Shown piece after piece: positions 60,994 to 64,000 of a stretch of DNA of 64,000 nucleotides (positions are counted from its first letter, which is position 1; each line of letters begins with the position of its first letter). The stretch covers positions 2,720,001 to 2,784,000 of the forward strand of contig JANUWF010001109.1 in assembly GCA_026120185.1 (NCBI GenBank), written 5' to 3'. This DNA is from Voacanga thouarsii (lineage: Eukaryota; Streptophyta; Magnoliopsida; Gentianales; Apocynaceae). The position numbers were made by a program, and so were the translations under genes. The notes beneath the pieces were generated by a model. The model saw nothing but the letters and a program-made list of their open reading frames with translations, was not told the origin of the DNA and did no database searches.

Positions 60994-63027
60994 TTTTTTT
61001 TTTTTTATTAATTGAGATTGATAAAAGGAAAAAATATAGTGATAATGTGAAAGTAGGAAAGATAGTTACAATCGAAAATCCCTAGTTGGTTATCTAGTAA
61101 TCGTCGAATATCTAGACAATTGAAAACTCCAAATCTTCTTTCCCTTCGTAGATCAAATAGGAGTGTAATAATTATCATTATGGTCATCAACACTTGATTG
61201 GATTAGATCCTCAGATAACTCCGAAATCTTGGCTCTTTGCTTTTTCTTCTTTTTGAGATGTGTAACTTGTTGCTATAATTTGAGCTCAAATTCTGGTCAT
61301 AATTAGCTGACTAATGGTATATTAGATAAGTAATCTTTAAATAAAATTGATTTGTATAAAGTATTTCTAATTTGGATATCATTTGTAACTTGATATGGTA
61401 GCTTAACTATTTGAGATGTTTTCAAAACATTATTGATAAGATCAAAGTCTGCACTAATGTCTAAGTGGTGATTGTTGATTACCCTGTGTCGCCCTAACTA
61501 TCTACGTCAAGGCCCATAAATGAGTATCTGGAACTGCCAAACTCTAGCTATGATGATCCTATCTAATGTCATCTCTTGAACCATGGTCATTTAGCTCAAT
61601 ATGCAATACATTTAGTTCACCTAAATCCACACTTTCCTGCTATTCTTGGAGAACAAAGCTTGTTGAAACTTGAGCAACGCAAGGATTAGAATTTTCTAGG
61701 AAACTATTAGTTACTAGAGTTATAGTCTTTGAACACTGTTGCTCGTTGCAGGACCTCACCCAAGGAAGGTAAATCTGACACTAAGTTATCAGTGTTGTCT
61801 CTTGATGACCTACTAGTCAGACCTAGCTGATCAAAATATAGAGAGGAATGGTGAGGTTCATCAAATAATATGCCCTTACCCTTCTTTATCTCCTAAACAA
61901 ACTAAGTGCTATTAATCATTATGACCAGTTAGACCCCTAATCTTCTTAGGGATCTAGGATTGGCCGACATTGGTACCCCTTAACCATTTTGCTAATCAAC
62001 TTGATCAACCCTATGCTTGCCAACTAGAACCACTTAGGTTAAAGGCTCCGATTGAGTATTCTGCATATTATGGCAATGCTCTAGACAATTAGACGTCATG
62101 AATGTAGTTTCTATTGGTAGCTTCTATTCTTTTTGTTGACATCTATAAGTAATTGTCTCGCTGGCAGCTTTAGTAAGAGCATAGGTGTTGACGGTCTTGC
62201 ACTAATGTCTTTCCCTAGATGCTAATCCTTATTCTGCTAACCACAGGTCTTGATTGAATGCCCAATTTTCCTACACTCCTGGTAGAAGTCAGTGCATTCT
62301 CCATAGTGACAAACTAGTAGAGAAACCCTCATCAATACCAAGCTAGATCCATTGGTAATGTCTTTTTACAAGCTAAATTTGACATATACCTAAGCAACAC
62401 TCAACCTTGACAATGTGGCTATTGCATCATCTAACTTAAGCGGCCGGCCCATAGCAGAAGCTATGGAAAAAAGGATAAACTGTGTGAAAAACTATATATG
62501 GAGTTTATGGTAAGAAACCTACAATGGGATGATTAAAGGATCCTCAATCGCTCAAAAATTCGATGTCCATTTAAGGATTCGCATCTGAGTCTAATATGTA
62601 CCAATTAGCTTTCATCCATAATCAGATGAGGACGTATGTTAAATCAAGCAGACTAATAGTGACAATACCCTTAAGGCCAAAAGTTTGAAATTCCTGGCGT
62701 ATAATTTCCAAAGAAAGCCGTCCTTGTAGAAATTTACCCCCTAGGGTAAATTGGAAAAGTGCAGACAGAATATCAATCTCAGCTCTGGTAAACAATAGCA
62801 CCAACTCTCCTGTGTTGAACGATAAAGACTTAAAATCCAGGAGATGCTGATTTGGTTAAAATAGTGATGCAAAATACCTCCTACCCCAACTGGCATCTGC
62901 TGGGGGAAGGAGAGGGTCCAGTGGATCTATTGATTGAGCCCCCACCATAGGGCAAAAAGTGGGTTAGAGAGATAAGAGGACCAACGAGAAAAGAGTGGCT
63001 TAGGTTTTTGCGGCTTAGAGAGGGGCA
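60994..63027 (-). mobile_element. LINE fragment inside Copia-Z, ORF1 only
   Basis: The interval separates two parts of the Copia-Z reading. A T-run at 60995-61008 would be the poly(A) tail of a minus-strand LINE, and 63027 down to 62950 resembles its 5' leader (CTCTCTAAGCCGCAAAAACC). Only ORF1-type coding is present; no endonuclease or reverse transcriptase reading was found. I could not identify a target duplication. Confidence 0.55.
61500..62948 (-). pseudogene. LINE ORF1 relic (DUF4283 and CCHC knuckle)
   Basis: RNA-binding gag-like protein of plant L1-type LINEs. The ATG at 62948 opens MVGAQSIDPLDPLLPPADAS. After a stop comes the DUF4283 domain: LLFTRAEIDILSALFQFTLG, GKFLQGRLSLEIIRQEF, LKGIVTISLLDLTYVLI and WYILDSDANP. 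A GRPLKLDDAIATLSRLSVA block follows (about 62455-62400). The zinc knuckle CTDFYQECRKIGHSIKTCG at about 62310-62250 has decayed spacing. The remaining 0.8 kb is a low-complexity tail reading with stops. Several stops and frame changes make it a pseudogene. Confidence 0.75.
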
Positions 63028-63029
63028 AC

Positions 63030-64000
63030 ATCCCAACCTTTCTAACTTCTATTAATAAATTAATTAGATATTTTTACTGAGATATGAAAATCTTTTTGTA
63101 AAATATGCCACCTTAATACTAAGGAAGTACTTCAATTTTTCAAATTCTTTTACTTCAAACTCTTTTATTAGTCTCTACTTCAATTTACTTTTCTCTTTCT
63201 CATCATTGCTAGTCACTATAGTGTTGTCCATATAGACTAGAAAAGCAATTACTCCCCCTACAATTGAATATTTAATGAAAAGAGTGTGATAATCCTATCT
63301 TTGTTTATACCTAGAATTCTTCATGACTTGTGCAAATCTGCCAAACTATACTCTAAGAGATTGTTTTAACTCATAAAAGGGCCCTTTTAAACTTGTATAC
63401 CTTGTTACTTATATCCATATTGAGTTCCGATGGAATATTCATATAGATTTCTTTATTTATGTCATCGTGAAAAGATGCATTTTAAACGTCATATGTAGAA
63501 GTTGCTAATTAAAATGAGCAGCCAATGGTAATAAAATGCTCATAGTATTCATTTTTACAACCAAGGCAAAAGTCTCCTCATAATTAACCCTATAAGTCTA
63601 AGTGTAACCATTGGCAACTAATCATGTTTATATCTCTCTAAGAATCCATCAACTTTGCATTTCAGTATGAAAACCTAATTACAATCAACAATGTTTTTCC
63701 CTTTTCCCTTTAGCTATATCAACATTCTTCCATATTTTATTCTTTTCTAATACACTAATTTTGTCTATCATAACATCCCTATATTCCTTTTTTTTTTTTT
63801 TTCAATCCTTAGAAATAGTGTTTAGGATAGTAATGGTAGTTAAACTCACAACAAATGTTTTGTAGTATGGTGATAGGCATTTAAGGGAGACATAGTAAGA
63901 TAGTGGATATGGTGGTCATTTAGTACATTCCGTAGTACCTTTCTAATAGTAATAGAATGGTTTAGGCTATTAGTTAGATTAGTAAAGGTTTCAATAAATT
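63030..64000 (-). pseudogene. Copia-Z pol, reverse transcriptase part
   Basis: Continues beyond the right window edge. Minus-strand blocks, in order: EKNKIWKNVDIAKGKRE (about 63745-63695), FLERYKHD, MTFKMHLFTMT-like D-V-N-A-F-L-H region, DDINKEIYMNIPSELNMD (about 63465-63412), KVYKFKRALL, then VYMDNTIVTSNDEKEKSK (63225-63170) in place of the catalytic Y-V-D-D stretch. FEVKEFEKLKYFLSIKVAY follows and runs to EVRKVG at 63030. These are canonical Ty1/Copia RT landmarks. Stops and frame changes are frequent, and the catalytic Y-V-D-D is Y-M-D-N. Confidence 0.85.

Noticed and set aside
1..64000. Pararetrovirus or other viral insertions
   Set aside because: All reverse transcriptase readings carry Copia domain order (integrase before RT) and Copia motifs; no movement or coat protein signatures seen.

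Overview
This is nuclear DNA of a flowering plant, most likely a dicot. The evidence is its AT-rich non-coding sequence with microsatellites, spliced genes with GT/AG introns, plant-type Ty1/Copia, CACTA (En/Spm), MULE, hAT and LINE remnants, a plant mobile domain (PMD) gene, and a fragment of the general transcription factor TFIIA large subunit. I see no bacterial or organelle genes, no rRNA or complete tRNA genes and no CRISPR. Only one gene looks like an intact host gene: a two-exon, 182-residue acidic/lysine-rich protein at 23964-24691. Almost everything else is transposon sequence in various states of decay.

Left part, 1-20300: a broken Copia LTR (1-604); a Copia pol remnant with a possible 3' LTR (2656-4579); a non-coding 4.3 kb unit with TG...CA ends and a perfect 5-base target duplication (6498-10832), lying beside a CACTA-type terminus (ending 11601); a complete but inactivated Copia element with 280-base LTRs (13304-18697, TSD TTATC); and a hAT transposase relic (18881-19850). 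Then follow a GC-richer probable 5' exon (about 20550-20767) and the host gene.

Right part, 26640-64000, is a nest of insertions resolved by target duplications. An old minus-strand Copia element (here Copia-Z; reverse transcriptase 63030-64000, RNase H 60737-60990 and 26640-27184) is split by a LINE ORF1 remnant (about 60994-63027) and by a 33.5 kb insertion with CACTA-type ends and TSD CTT (27185-60733). That insertion holds a MULE-type transposase gene and a PMD gene in the same orientation, bounded on both sides by copies of a GC-rich palindromic motif, plus a piece of a TFIIA large-subunit gene with its introns. The PMD gene is cut by a 1.8 kb solo LTR (30364-32181, TSD CGATG). The MULE gene is cut by another LTR-like segment (from 33804), which is cut by a second CACTA element (34080-52519, TSD GGA) with TNPD and Transposase_24 remnants, which is itself cut by a full-length Copia element (37439-46625, TSD TGTGT) of the same family as the solo LTR.

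The least expected signals are in the nucleic acid structure of that Copia family. Its three LTR copies differ from one another, yet paired positions in a hairpin arm and in a 12-base palindrome change together. Its leader also carries two hairpins with the same loop and one swapped base pair. All lineage names are from motif recognition by eye; no database search was run.
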